Shown here piece by piece: positions 1 to 8,433 of a DNA stretch of 64,000 bases. This DNA comes from an uncultured Pseudodesulfovibrio sp. GTDB taxonomy: Bacteria; Desulfobacterota; Desulfovibrionia; Desulfovibrionales; Desulfovibrionaceae. The stretch is from positions 2,436,001 to 2,500,000 of the forward strand of contig NZ_OY761823.1 of NCBI RefSeq assembly GCF_963664965.1, written 5' to 3'. The notes beneath the pieces were generated by a model, which made no database searches, was not told the DNA's origin, and worked only from the letters and a program-made list of their open reading frames with translations. The number at the start of each line of letters is the position of its first letter. Position 1 is the stretch's first letter. The position numbers and the translations under genes are program-made.

Positions 1-16
1 ATGAGAGTTTTATTAG

Positions 17-52
17 CGCCCCGGCAGTGAGAACTGACCGGGGCGTTTTTTT
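17..52 (+). terminator. Rho-independent terminator of an upstream gene outside the window
   Basis: An 8-bp GC-rich stem (CGCCCCGG at 17-24, CCGGGGCG at 38-45) with a 13-nt loop is followed by seven T on the forward strand. It must end a forward gene lying left of the window. The convergent histidine kinase gene stops immediately beside it at 51, but the T run does not serve that strand. Confidence 0.85.
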
Positions 53-2639
53 AGGTTTCAGAGAATATCCGTTTGATGGCAATGGCGAGCTGTTCGAAGG
101 AAACGGGTTTTGAAATATAGTCATTCATACCGACTTTAAGAAAATTATCGCGGTCTTCCGGCATGGCGTGAGCCGTGAGGGCAATAATCGGGATATTGGA
201 TACATGTGCCATTTCCGGATATGTCCGGATATGTTTTGTCGTTTCTATTCCGTCCAGTATGGGCATTTGTATGTCCATGAAAATACAATCAAATTTATCC
301 GTATTAAGGGTTTGAAGCGCTTTCTCGCCATTGCTGACGCAGGTGGCCGTGTGTCCCATTTTCTTTAGCATGCGACTGATGGATATCTGGTTGACCCTGT
401 CGTCTTCAACGACCAGAATATGGAGCCCTGTAAGCTGTGGGCCAAGAGTTGCTTTCTGCGGCCTGTCCGCTATTCGCTTCTGAGTGGGGAGCTCCAATTG
501 GATCGTTATGTACATGGTGGTACCGACTCCCGCTTCACTTTCCACCGCGATGGAGCCGTTCATGTATTCGACCAGACTGCGAACGATGCCCAAGCCCAGT
601 CCTGTTCCTTGATACCGTCTGGTATATGTGCCGTCTACCTGAGTAAATGATTCGAATACATACGCTATTTTTTCGTCGGGTATGCCTATGCCTGTATCTG
701 AAATGATAAAGAGTACATCCTCCATACCCTGTTTTCTCGGAGTGCCGAGATGCTGGGCATACACACTGATTTTTCCCTGATCGGTAAACTTGACTGCATT
801 TCCCACAACGTTGAATAGAATTTGTCTGATTCGTATTTCGTCACCTATCAGGAGCTGAGGGAAACCTGGGGCCATATCCACGGATAGCTCGACTTCCTTT
901 GACTCTATCGCATGTTTGAAAAACTTGTAGATGGTTTCCAAAACTTCCTGGAATGAGAACAGTTCGTTGTGCAGGGTCAGTTTGCCTGCTTCGATTTGTG
1001 CGATATTCAGGATATCGTTAATTACGTTCAGGAGTACCTTGCTTGAACTGATGGCTGTCTCGATATATTCCGCCTGTTCAGGTGACAAGGATGTATCCCT
1101 TGTCAGTTGCAGCATACCGAGAATTCCGTTGAGAGGTGTCCGCAATTCGTGGCTCATGTTTGTCAGAAATTCCGTTTTGGCCAGACTGGCGGATTCGGCG
1201 TCCTGTTTGGCAGACATCAGAGCGTTCTGGATAGCTTTTCTTTCTGTGATGTCCTCTGCAACGCCTACGATACGGACCCTGATGCCTTTTTCATCATACA
1301 CCGGAAATGACTGCGCTCTGATCCAACGTTCACTGCCGTCAGGCAATAGAATACGAAATTCTTCATCAAGAACTCTTCCTTCGGTCTGAAGTCGTTCATA
1401 TGCCTCGGTTACCCTGAGCCGGTCTTCATTCATGATTGCAAGAAAAAAAGACTCTGGCCTGTCATACAGGGCTTCGCGGCTTCGTCCCCATATAATCTCA
1501 TATGAGGGACTGGCATACATGATTTTGTTGTCTGAAAGACTGCTAATCCAATAAAATTCATGGATGTTTTCAACTAATTGTCGAAACCGTTCTTCGTTTT
1601 CCTTTATTTCGAGTTCTCGAGTCTTGATTTGACCGATCATGCTGTCGAATTTTTTTTCAATTACGGCCAGTTCGACAAAGCTATCGGTTGTTTCATCCGA
1701 TTTGCGGTAACGTCCTTGGGCCGTCAGTTCAATTGACTCCGTAAAGTGAGCCAGAGGCTCGATAATGCTCTGGTGCAGCCGACGCTGAAGATTGTGTGCA
1801 AACATGAAGAACAGGCATAGAATGGTGGTTAATAAAGCGAGCAGTGGAGATAAAATGGGAAGGAATACATCGCTGACCGGTTTGGAGATGATGAGTGTCC
1901 AATCTGTTTGCGGAATACGGGAGGCTGTTCCAAGATAGTAGGTACCATCTTCTTCGTAAATAGTTGTGTATGACTGCTTTGATTGGATTTTTTTAAGAAT
2001 TGACAAATGCCCGATGTTTGCTTGCGTGGTTACGAGATTGTAGTCCGGATGGGAGATGAGATTGCCGTATGTATCGCACAAGACCAGTTGACCATCCTGA
2101 TCTGGGAGCAGTGCCTTCAGGTTCTGGTGCAGGACATTCAGTCCCAGTTCTCCAATCAGATAATTTCCGTTGGTGAGACGGATACCTATGTAGACGACAA
2201 GGTTGTGAGTCGCGGGAGAAAGGAGCGGGCGTGAGATGACCGTAGGGATCATGTCGATTTTGTTGATTATCGGTTGCATGGAGAGCAGAGTGCCGGTTTG
2301 TGGAGAGGCAGAAAGAATCTTTCCTTTTGGATCAAGGTAAAGCAGTCTTTCAAAGTGTTTGTATGCCTGTAGAAAGTTGCTCAAAACCCAGTTGTACCAG
2401 AATGGGTCGTATCGGGTGATGCTTGTGGAAAGAGAAGTGAGAGCTATTTGGGCATCATTGAGGTGAGATGAAATGTGTTGTCCTGTGGATTGTGTCAGGA
2501 TGGTGTTCTTGCTCTCAAAATTGTAGCTCTGTTGGTAGGCTGCATAGGCTCCAAGAAATAATATCAGACAGATCGTCGGAAGCAGAAGCCATAAGGTGAG
2601 GTTGCGTTGGACCAGATGTCTGAGAGAACGAGGCGGCAT
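51..2639 (-). CDS. Hybrid sensor histidine kinase (Cache-like, PAS, HisKA, HATPase, receiver)
   Basis: This 862-residue inner-membrane sensor has one membrane helix near residues 14-34, a periplasmic region to about 257 that resembles a double Cache sensor, and a second helix at about 258-281. These are followed by a HAMP-like linker, a PAS domain (about 350-470), a HisKA domain with phospho-accepting His497 in NMSHELR, an ATPase domain with the SDTGIG and GTGLGLG boxes, and a C-terminal receiver (about 738-860) whose phosphoacceptor should be Asp789 in FMDIQMP. The architecture indicates a phosphorelay whose output partner is encoded elsewhere, since no HPt or DNA-binding regulator lies nearby. 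It follows the binding-protein gene by 36 bases on the same strand, so the two are probably co-transcribed and the binding protein may present the ligand. Ligand unknown. Confidence 0.9.
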   Translation of the reverse strand: MPPRSLRHLVQRNLTLWLLLPTICLILFLGAYAAYQQSYNFESKNTILTQSTGQHISSHLNDAQIALTSLSTSITRYDPFWYNWVLSNFLQAYKHFERLLYLDPKGKILSASPQTGTLLSMQPIINKIDMIPTVISRPLLSPATHNLVVYIGIRLTNGNYLIGELGLNVLHQNLKALLPDQDGQLVLCDTYGNLISHPDYNLVTTQANIGHLSILKKIQSKQSYTTIYEEDGTYYLGTASRIPQTDWTLIISKPVSDVFLPILSPLLALLTTILCLFFMFAHNLQRRLHQSIIEPLAHFTESIELTAQGRYRKSDETTDSFVELAVIEKKFDSMIGQIKTRELEIKENEERFRQLVENIHEFYWISSLSDNKIMYASPSYEIIWGRSREALYDRPESFFLAIMNEDRLRVTEAYERLQTEGRVLDEEFRILLPDGSERWIRAQSFPVYDEKGIRVRIVGVAEDITERKAIQNALMSAKQDAESASLAKTEFLTNMSHELRTPLNGILGMLQLTRDTSLSPEQAEYIETAISSSKVLLNVINDILNIAQIEAGKLTLHNELFSFQEVLETIYKFFKHAIESKEVELSVDMAPGFPQLLIGDEIRIRQILFNVVGNAVKFTDQGKISVYAQHLGTPRKQGMEDVLFIISDTGIGIPDEKIAYVFESFTQVDGTYTRRYQGTGLGLGIVRSLVEYMNGSIAVESEAGVGTTMYITIQLELPTQKRIADRPQKATLGPQLTGLHILVVEDDRVNQISISRMLKKMGHTATCVSNGEKALQTLNTDKFDCIFMDIQMPILDGIETTKHIRTYPEMAHVSNIPIIALTAHAMPEDRDNFLKVGMNDYISKPVSFEQLAIAIKRIFSET

Positions 2640-2675
2640 GCTTGGTAACCTCTTGGTTGTTACGTTTTGGGGTAA

Positions 2676-3800
2676 CTATCGGACTTCAATTGTTTTAAAC
2701 TGTCCATTCTGAATGGTGGCAATAAAAGTATTTCTCTTTGTATCTCCAGAGGAATTGAGTCTGAAGTCACTGATGATGCCTGTAATGTTGTTGCTTGGAG
2801 CCATGGCGTCGACAAGCCCTTGAGCTGAACCGTCTGTTTTTTTCAGGCCTTCGGCCAAGGCCAATACCGCTTCATATCCGAATGCGGAAGCGAAGTTCGG
2901 GCGGCTTCCAAAACGCTGCTTATACAATTCCTTGAATTTGATGAATTCCGGTTTTGGATTATCGTCAGCATAGTTGATGGCAAAAATCATGTTTTCAACG
3001 TCCAATCCGCCCCACTGAACAAGCTTCTCTGTGTATGCCCATCCTGCCGAAAGTATATGGCTTTTCAGACCGATGGCTCGTATTCTCTGTGCGAGAGAAA
3101 CGACGTCTTGAGCAGGGCATACCAAAACAATCCCGTCGGGCTTTTTTTCTTTCAAAATCTGAATGACATGATCCCACCGGGTGGATTGGTTGGCTGAATA
3201 ATTGATACCTTCAAGAATATTACCACCGAATTGCTCAAAGCTCTTTGTGAAGCTGTCGGCGAATGAACGAGAGTAATTGATATTGTTCCTGTCATATATG
3301 ATGATGATATTTTTGATCTTCAGCGCCGATACTGCATATTCTGCCAGTTTCAGGCTGTTGTTGGCTGTATCATCGATGACTCTGAAAAGGGTGTCCTTTT
3401 TGTTTGACAACTCTGAACTTGCGGCGGTCGGCGAAACCATCACAATGCCGTTTGCCCTGCAAAAGGGCAGTGCGGCGATGGTTTGTGAACTTGTCATGTG
3501 ACCTATTATGGCGACTGCATTGGCCTTGAGCAGGGCCTTGTCAGCCGTGATTGCGCCTTCTGGTGTGTTGTGATCATCTTTTGCTATGAGTTGCAGTGGG
3601 CGACCGTTTATTCCCCCGGAGGCGTTGATTTTTTCAACTGCAAGCATGGCCCCATTTCGGCCTTGAACCCCGAGGTCGGACAGTTTTCCGGTAAGCTGAC
3701 CGGAAAATCCAATGATAATGGGGGGAGAGTTGTTGCATCCGCACACGATGGCAAAGCAGAGCCAAAGCAGCAGATCAAGAAGGCTTCGCATGCCTTTCAT
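2676..3800 (-). CDS. Branched-chain amino acid ABC-type periplasmic binding lipoprotein (LivK-like)
   Basis: This 374-residue protein belongs to the type I periplasmic binding fold used for branched-chain amino acids, amides and related ligands. The N-terminus has a hydrophobic stretch ending in VCGC, which fits a lipobox, so the mature protein should be a lipoprotein. The start of the mature part (IIGFSGQLTGKLSDLG), the GGINGRPL segment and the IGHMTSSQT segment are typical of this family. No permease or ATPase gene is adjacent. Instead the gene is followed at once by a hybrid histidine kinase on the same strand, so I infer a sensory role rather than uptake. A weak promoter candidate (TTGCTA, 16 nt, TAGGAT) lies on the reverse strand at 3852-3879. 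Confidence 0.85.
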   Translation of the reverse strand: MKGMRSLLDLLLWLCFAIVCGCNNSPPIIIGFSGQLTGKLSDLGVQGRNGAMLAVEKINASGGINGRPLQLIAKDDHNTPEGAITADKALLKANAVAIIGHMTSSQTIAALPFCRANGIVMVSPTAASSELSNKKDTLFRVIDDTANNSLKLAEYAVSALKIKNIIIIYDRNNINYSRSFADSFTKSFEQFGGNILEGINYSANQSTRWDHVIQILKEKKPDGIVLVCPAQDVVSLAQRIRAIGLKSHILSAGWAYTEKLVQWGGLDVENMIFAINYADDNPKPEFIKFKELYKQRFGSRPNFASAFGYEAVLALAEGLKKTDGSAQGLVDAMAPSNNITGIISDFRLNSSGDTKRNTFIATIQNGQFKTIEVR

Positions 3801-3947
3801 GTGTTCCTCTGTTTTTTGAAAGTGCCGTCTCGATATAGTTTTGACGACAATATCCTACCATATGGAAAATGGCTAGCAACTTGCGATTCATATATGCGTG
3901 ATCAAGGTAAAACTGCATATTGCAGGATGGCTAGATGCCAAAGGACG

Positions 3948-3976
3948 ACCATCTGCCGTGGCAGATGGTTTCATTT
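3948..3976 (+). terminator. Orphan terminator-like hairpin
   Basis: ACCATCTGCC at 3948-3957 is the perfect complement of GGCAGATGGT at 3960-3969 and is followed by a T-rich tract (TTCATTTTT) on the forward strand. No forward-strand gene lies before it: the region to its left is the promoter side of the reverse-strand binding-protein gene. It may end a small RNA or stop antisense transcription. Confidence 0.45.
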
Positions 3977-4023
3977 TTGTAGTAATATGGGCAGGAATCG
4001 GGAAAAAGCGGAAAATAGGGCAA

Positions 4024-4046
4024 TAAAAAACCGCTATGATAGCGGC
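4024..4046 (-). terminator. Terminator of ssrA
   Basis: A 6-bp stem (CCGCTA/TAGCGG, 4031-4045) with a three-base loop is followed on the reverse strand by TTTTTT. It lies 13 bases past the CCA end of tmRNA, where an intrinsic terminator is expected. Confidence 0.8.
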
Positions 4047-4058
4047 TATTTATTGTCA

Positions 4059-4442
4059 TGGTGGAGGCGGCGGGAGTCGAACCCGCGTCCGAGAACGATC
4101 AGCGCAAAGCGTCTACAGGTTTAGGTCCGGAATAAAGTTTCGCTCAGCAGATTGCTCCGGGCCAGACGGCCGCTGAACTAGTCCTCCTATTGTTTCGCGC
4201 CATGACCGAAGAAACCCAATCATGATGCTAGCCCTATGATTTGTCGATTCTATCCGCTTATAAGGCGTCAGCGGGAGAATCGTGACATCAATGTGTCATG
4301 GTGCAACTCTGCAATTAAGCAGCCATTGCGTAGTCGTAATTGTCGTTTGCAATTATCTTGTGGTCGATTTTTACGAGGCCATCGACCAACCTCGACCTGC
4401 AGCCTTGGCCTCAACTATCCCCGTCGAAACCAGTGCGCCCCC
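4059..4442 (-). ncRNA. ssrA: Transfer-messenger RNA (tmRNA)
   Basis: The RNA is about 384 nt on the reverse strand. The 5' end GGGGGCGCACUGGUUUCGAC is the standard tmRNA opening, and the 3' end carries a T-arm (GGGUUCGACUCCCGC) and CCA. The first seven bases pair with CGCCUCC before ACCA, with one G-U pair, forming the tRNA-like acceptor stem. The resume codon GCA lies at 4350-4348, and the encoded tag reads ANDNYDYAMAA, ending in UAA at 4317-4315. With the alanine from the charged tmRNA the full tag is AANDNYDYAMAA. It rescues stalled ribosomes and marks the nascent chain for proteolysis. The tag matches what I recall for Desulfovibrio. Confidence 0.97.
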
Positions 4443-4469
4443 ATTTCAAAGAACCATTCGGTCAAATTC

Positions 4470-4497
4470 TATATAGGTATATATGGATGCTTGGCAA
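4470..4497 (-). promoter_or_regulatory. Promoter of ssrA
   Basis: On the reverse strand TTGCCA (4492-4497) and TATATA (4470-4475) are separated by 16 bases. The predicted start falls about 20 bases before the mature tmRNA 5' end, consistent with a short 5' leader removed by RNase P. Confidence 0.6.
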
Positions 4498-4633
4498 CCC
4501 ATTTTGAGTCGTGAAACCAATTAATTCAATCAGCTCATGCTAGCCTATGTGAAAAATTGTCTTTCAGGCTTTTCTTGCGGCTTCAAACAGGGTGTCCTTT
4601 TCTTTCTTTGTACTTTTAGGTTATAATTAATTT

Positions 4634-6109
4634 ATGTCTGGACGTATATGCAGATTTTTTACCGAAGTTTTGCCGGGATTATTCCTGATTGTCTTGGTGG
4701 GATCAATGTTTGTGGTCTCATCGCATGCTGACGCCTCTGACCATCGAGCAGAGGTGGCATTTGATGACTATCCTCCTTATCATTATTGGATTGACGGTAG
4801 CCCTGTTGGGTTGAATATTGATCTCATTAATGAAGTGTATGCTCGTATCGGACTCAGGCCTCACTATGTCCGCCGACCATGGAAAAGGAGTTTGCAGGAA
4901 ATAGAAAGCGGGGAAGTGGGGGCGCTGTGTGCAGGAATGAAGACTCCTTCAAGAGAAAAATTTGCGTATTACCCATCTCGGCATTTGAGCCTTGAAACCA
5001 ATTGGGTCATATCCCTGGCTGACAGTGGGCTGAACGTGGTGGCTCTTGATGATCTGAAGAATCTCACCGTTGGGGTCGTAACGGGATATTCATACGGGCC
5101 GTCTTTTGATTCCATGGAGGGGGTCAGAAAGCATGAACGAAGAAATGAAAAGTCGTTGATCGAACTGTTAATGAACAAAAGGATTGACGTGATTGTCGGT
5201 TGTGATCTGGTCATCGACCATTTTGCGAAGATTCTTGGAGTTCAGGATCGACTCAAGTACCAGCTGAAGCTTTCCAGTGATCCATTGTATCTGATTTTTT
5301 CCAGGGCGGTTCCCGGTAATGACCAGATGAGTGAATCTGTTTCAAAAGCGCTGTCGACCATGGTTGTTGACGGTTCCTATCAGAAAATCATGCGGCGATA
5401 TTCCGGTATGCTCATGATGCCGACGTATTCGATTGCTTCAGATTACTGGCCTCCTTTCAGAATGAAGGGCGCCAATGGTGGTTTTGTGGGAATAGACAAG
5501 GACTTGATGGAAGAAATCGGCAAGAGGCTGGGGATGAAATTTGTATGGCATCACAAGCCATGGGCTCGTTGCCTCACCGATATGCGGGACGGTCTGACCG
5601 ATGTCATGACGGGGATTGCGTATACTGAGGAACGAAATGCCTATATTGCCTATAGTTCGTCATTTTATTGTGAATTGGGGCCGGCCTTTTATCTTCATGA
5701 TCGGTCGTTGGCGAATTCGATCAGAAAGTACGAAGACCTGTATGGCATAACTATTGGGTACACTAGAGGGTCAGCGTATTTTGAGCGTTTTGATTCTGAT
5801 GACAAGCTGAAGAAAAAGGCCGGGGCCAGAGAAAGGCAACTGATCGAAATGGTTCTTGCCAAGCGGTGGGATGCGCTTGTCGGTACGGACTTGCAGGTTG
5901 AGTATGACTTGGCTCGATTGGGGGTTAGTCAGAAACTGTTCAAGGCAAAGTTTACTCCGAAAGACAGAATAAAGTTGTATCTCGGGATTTCCAGACGCTC
6001 CAAGCTTCTCAGAAGGCTGCCAGATATCAATGCCGTTTTGGATCAGCTTATCAAGGAAGGGGGTGTTGAGAATATTGTTGATCGGCACCTACAAACTCTC
6101 GACAGATAA
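4634..6109 (+). CDS. Tandem periplasmic solute-binding protein (two SBP_bac_3 domains)
   Basis: This 491-residue protein starts with a signal peptide (hydrophobic run LPGLFLIVLVGSMFVV, cleavage near residue 33). It then carries two copies of the family 3 extracellular solute-binding domain, roughly residues 35-255 and 262-485. The duplication is visible: the first copy has FDDYPPYHYWIDGSPVG and RRPWKRSLQEIESG, the second has ASDYWPPFRM and HKPWARCLTDMRDG. Family 3 domains bind amino acids and similar small molecules. There is no transporter gene beside it, and no kinase or cyclase domain at its C-terminus, unlike related sensor proteins. TATAAT at 4622-4627 lies only 6 bases before the ATG and no strong ribosome binding site is visible, so the translation start is less sure than the gene. 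Confidence 0.82.
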   Translation: MSGRICRFFTEVLPGLFLIVLVGSMFVVSSHADASDHRAEVAFDDYPPYHYWIDGSPVGLNIDLINEVYARIGLRPHYVRRPWKRSLQEIESGEVGALCAGMKTPSREKFAYYPSRHLSLETNWVISLADSGLNVVALDDLKNLTVGVVTGYSYGPSFDSMEGVRKHERRNEKSLIELLMNKRIDVIVGCDLVIDHFAKILGVQDRLKYQLKLSSDPLYLIFSRAVPGNDQMSESVSKALSTMVVDGSYQKIMRRYSGMLMMPTYSIASDYWPPFRMKGANGGFVGIDKDLMEEIGKRLGMKFVWHHKPWARCLTDMRDGLTDVMTGIAYTEERNAYIAYSSSFYCELGPAFYLHDRSLANSIRKYEDLYGITIGYTRGSAYFERFDSDDKLKKKAGARERQLIEMVLAKRWDALVGTDLQVEYDLARLGVSQKLFKAKFTPKDRIKLYLGISRRSKLLRRLPDINAVLDQLIKEGGVENIVDRHLQTLDR

Positions 6110-6205
6110 GGGAATCTTGTTTGTCTATTCAGGTAACCCGTCAATACCACGTCCCGTGCAAGGCCTGCCAGTCACCTGATTAGAGGGGCGGTCCTTATTG
6201 CAAAT

Positions 6206-7090
6206 TCATGCGGGAAGATGAGAAAGGATGTGATCCATAAACAGCCTAACTCGGCGTGGAAGTTGGCTGGAGCCTGTCACCATGCTCACATCATGCACGA
6301 ATCCAGCGCTCCATTCCGGTAGCACACGCACCAATCGGCCAGCCTTTTCATCCGGCTCTGCGTCTCCCTCGCGAATCATGGCAACGCCATGTCCAGCCAA
6401 TGCAAAATCGAGACAGACTCCAACAGAGCTGAAAATATAATGAGGCTCCACTTCGACGACGACCTGCTTGTTGCCGTTGTGCATGGGCCAACGACAACCA
6501 AAGCGTTGCAAGACAATGCATGGTAGCCGGTGAAGGTCGGTTGGCTCATCGGGGATTGGGTATTGCTCAAGCAATGCCGGAGAAGCGTATAGATGCGGCT
6601 CAATGGTGAGTAGCTTTTGGGCAACGAGTGATGGGGCCACAGACTGACCCAAGAAAAAAGCAACGTCATATGGGGCCGTTCTCATGTCTACCGGATGCTC
6701 TACAAAGGTCAACTCAATTTGAATATCCGGCCAGCTTGTCGCGAAGTCCAGTATCGTCTGTTTCAACAACCGTTCATAAAGGTCGCGGAATATACATACA
6801 CGGATCAACCCGGACGGTTTTTGCATGTTCATGACCACAGAGTCGTAGGCCTTCTGAGTCTCTTCAAGAATAAAGCCGCAACGATCCAGAAGGTATGACC
6901 CGTTATCCGTCAGTTCAACATTACGAGTATCTCGGTAAAAGAGCTGCACCCCCATTCGCTCCTCCAACAGCTTGATTCGCCGTGAAAGAGTCGAAACGCC
7001 AATGCCCAATGTCTCCGCTGCCTTGGTAAAGCTTTTCTGCTTGGCAACCTCTACCAACAGGGGAACGTCGTTTAGAAATTTTTGCACCAT
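6206..7090 (-). CDS. LysR-family transcriptional regulator
   Basis: This 294-residue regulator has an N-terminal winged helix-turn-helix (about residues 5-65), with the typical run AKQKSFTKAAETLGIG followed by STLSRRIKLLEERMGVQLF. A C-terminal substrate-binding domain of the CrgA/AaeR type follows, with the familiar GLIRVCIFRDL opening after the hinge. It is transcribed divergently from the DUF169 gene, with 135 bases between the two starts, the classic arrangement for a LysR protein that controls its neighbour and itself. The inducer cannot be read from the sequence. Confidence 0.9.
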   Translation of the reverse strand: MVQKFLNDVPLLVEVAKQKSFTKAAETLGIGVSTLSRRIKLLEERMGVQLFYRDTRNVELTDNGSYLLDRCGFILEETQKAYDSVVMNMQKPSGLIRVCIFRDLYERLLKQTILDFATSWPDIQIELTFVEHPVDMRTAPYDVAFFLGQSVAPSLVAQKLLTIEPHLYASPALLEQYPIPDEPTDLHRLPCIVLQRFGCRWPMHNGNKQVVVEVEPHYIFSSVGVCLDFALAGHGVAMIREGDAEPDEKAGRLVRVLPEWSAGFVHDVSMVTGSSQLPRRVRLFMDHILSHLPA

Positions 7091-7148
7091 TATGCCCGTC
7101 CGTGGAATAGAGTTTTTTATTTACACGGGTTTATTTTGTCTGTGAGCA

Positions 7149-7157
7149 TGGTATAAA
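7149..7157 (+). promoter_or_regulatory. Extended -10 promoter for the DUF169 gene
   Basis: TGGTATAAA gives an extended -10 element (TG, one base, TATAAA at 7152-7157) about 70 bases before the DUF169 ATG. No good -35 is visible, which would suit a promoter that needs the divergent LysR activator. Confidence 0.45.
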
Positions 7158-7225
7158 AAGACAAATCCAAAGGCAATACTCCCGTCATTGAGCGGGAAAA
7201 CGTTGACCAATCAAAGGAGACAGAT

Positions 7226-8074
7226 ATGACGATGCAATCCATACTCGACGGCACCAGCACCTTCCTTGAATATCTTGGGATGGCAGAAGTTCCTTTCGGA
7301 GTTTACTATTCCGACACGCTTCCAGAGAACGCATACGGCCCTAAAAAGGGAACACCCATTTCGCGTGAGCTGGAGGACAAGCACGAATTGGACATGCAGG
7401 AAGTCATGAAAACGTTCTCCTGTGTGATGGGCAACATCTGGCTTGCGAGAAAGAAGAACGGAGCTGCCTTCATTTCTGCGGAAGAATACGGCTGTCCCGG
7501 TGGAGTGTACTACTGCTCCATGATGAAGCCTCACCTCAGGTTCATCGAACACTATGTTTCCACCGGGTTCGAGGGCACTCCCATGCACGGCGAGCGATAT
7601 ATGTCCAACCCCGATGCCATGAGGGAGTTTATGCTTAAGGTGAATCCCCGTGAGGCTACTGGCAAGTACTGCATCTTCAAGCCGCTCTCTCAATTCACGG
7701 ACGACCAGAAGCCAGAATTCGTCATTTTTTTTGCTCGCCCCGAGGTTCTGACCGGTCTCTTCACGCAAACCGTATTTACCACAGGCGACATGGAATGTGT
7801 TGTCTCGCCTTTTGGCGCAGGCTGCACCAATATGATCAGTTGGCCCCTCTACTATAAGGGACTGGGGCAGGAGAAGGCAGTCATAGGCGGTTTCGACCCT
7901 TCGGCCCGCAAGTTCATGAAGACCGATGAACTGACCTTTACGGTTTCTCTGGCTCTCTACGAAAAGATGTTGTCCGCATTGCCCGACTCCATGTTCGCCC
8001 ACGAAACAGATTGGAAGGGTGTCCGCAAGAAGGTAGAGCGCAGCGCCAAGGCTTGGGGGGAAGAGACGGAATAA
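7226..8074 (+). CDS. DUF169 family protein
   Basis: This 282-residue cytosolic protein resembles the uncharacterised DUF169 family (COG2043), which is common in anaerobes and archaea. Features that support the match are the opening LEYLGMAEVPFGVYYSD, the segment SCVMGNIWLARK, the Cys-containing stretch EYGCPGGVYYC, and the late segments PFGAGCTNM and KGLGQEKAVIGGFDPSARK. Several Cys residues (in SCVMG, YGCPGG, YYCSM, GAGCTN) are spread across it and might bind metal or a cofactor, but this is not established. The start has a good ribosome binding site (AAAGGAG, ending 7 bases before ATG). It is divergent from a LysR gene that probably controls it, and an intrinsic terminator follows. Function unknown. 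Confidence 0.8.
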   Translation: MTMQSILDGTSTFLEYLGMAEVPFGVYYSDTLPENAYGPKKGTPISRELEDKHELDMQEVMKTFSCVMGNIWLARKKNGAAFISAEEYGCPGGVYYCSMMKPHLRFIEHYVSTGFEGTPMHGERYMSNPDAMREFMLKVNPREATGKYCIFKPLSQFTDDQKPEFVIFFARPEVLTGLFTQTVFTTGDMECVVSPFGAGCTNMISWPLYYKGLGQEKAVIGGFDPSARKFMKTDELTFTVSLALYEKMLSALPDSMFAHETDWKGVRKKVERSAKAWGEETE

Positions 8075-8085
8075 CTCCAACTGGA

Positions 8086-8120
8086 ATCCTCAGTCCCAAA
8101 GTGGGGGCTGAGGATTTTTT
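8086..8120 (+). terminator. Terminator after the DUF169 gene
   Basis: The stem ATCCTCAG plus CCC pairs with GGG plus CTGAGGAT (8108-8115) and is followed by TTTTTT. It begins 11 bases after the DUF169 stop codon. Confidence 0.88.
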
Positions 8121-8380
8121 GTGCATCCCGGAGGCGAGGGGCAAATGCAGAATAATCTAGAGAGGGAGCCTCAGTGATCCTGCGGATTGCCCGTGAGGTG
8201 TTTGATCTTGGGGGTGTGTTTTTCCCTTCTTGCTAAGGCGTTCCGCATATTGGGAAAACAGGCATGGCGCGTTGTGGAGACTCAGACACGTTCGTCGATG
8301 TTGAGGATTCGATCAGGAGTCATTTGGTACACCGATTTGGTGCAGTCCGTGAAAGTCTTTCCGAATACCATGGAAAACCA
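8121..8380. other. Intergenic spacer with no recognised gene
   Basis: About 260 bases lie between the DUF169 terminator and the tRNA-Met terminator. Reading frames here are short and lack family signals. No repeat, attachment-like duplication of the tRNA end, or RNA motif was recognised. Confidence 0.5.
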
Positions 8381-8421
8381 AAAAAGAAAGCCTGTAAAAT
8401 CATCAAAGATTTTGCAGGCTT
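8380..8421 (-). terminator. Terminator of tRNA-Met
   Basis: A 14-base arm (8388-8401) pairs with 8408-8421 (GATTTTGCAGGCTT) apart from one G-U pair. On the reverse strand a T-rich tail follows, matching the A-rich bases at 8380-8387. It lies just past the tRNA-Met 3' end. Confidence 0.85.
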
Positions 8422-8433
8422 CCGTTTCAATCG

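Noticed and set aside
3498-4124. 208-residue forward frame running into tmRNA
   Set aside because: It overlaps the binding-protein gene, the promoter region and the 3' end of ssrA, and has no recognisable content.
6110-6205. Terminator between the tandem binding-protein gene and the LysR gene
   Set aside because: Only a weak 6-bp inverted repeat (TCAGGT/ACCTGA) with wide spacing and no T run is present.
7211-8080. 289-residue reverse-strand frame opposite the DUF169 gene
   Set aside because: It mirrors the DUF169 gene almost exactly, has no family motif, and the forward frame has a ribosome site, promoter and terminator.
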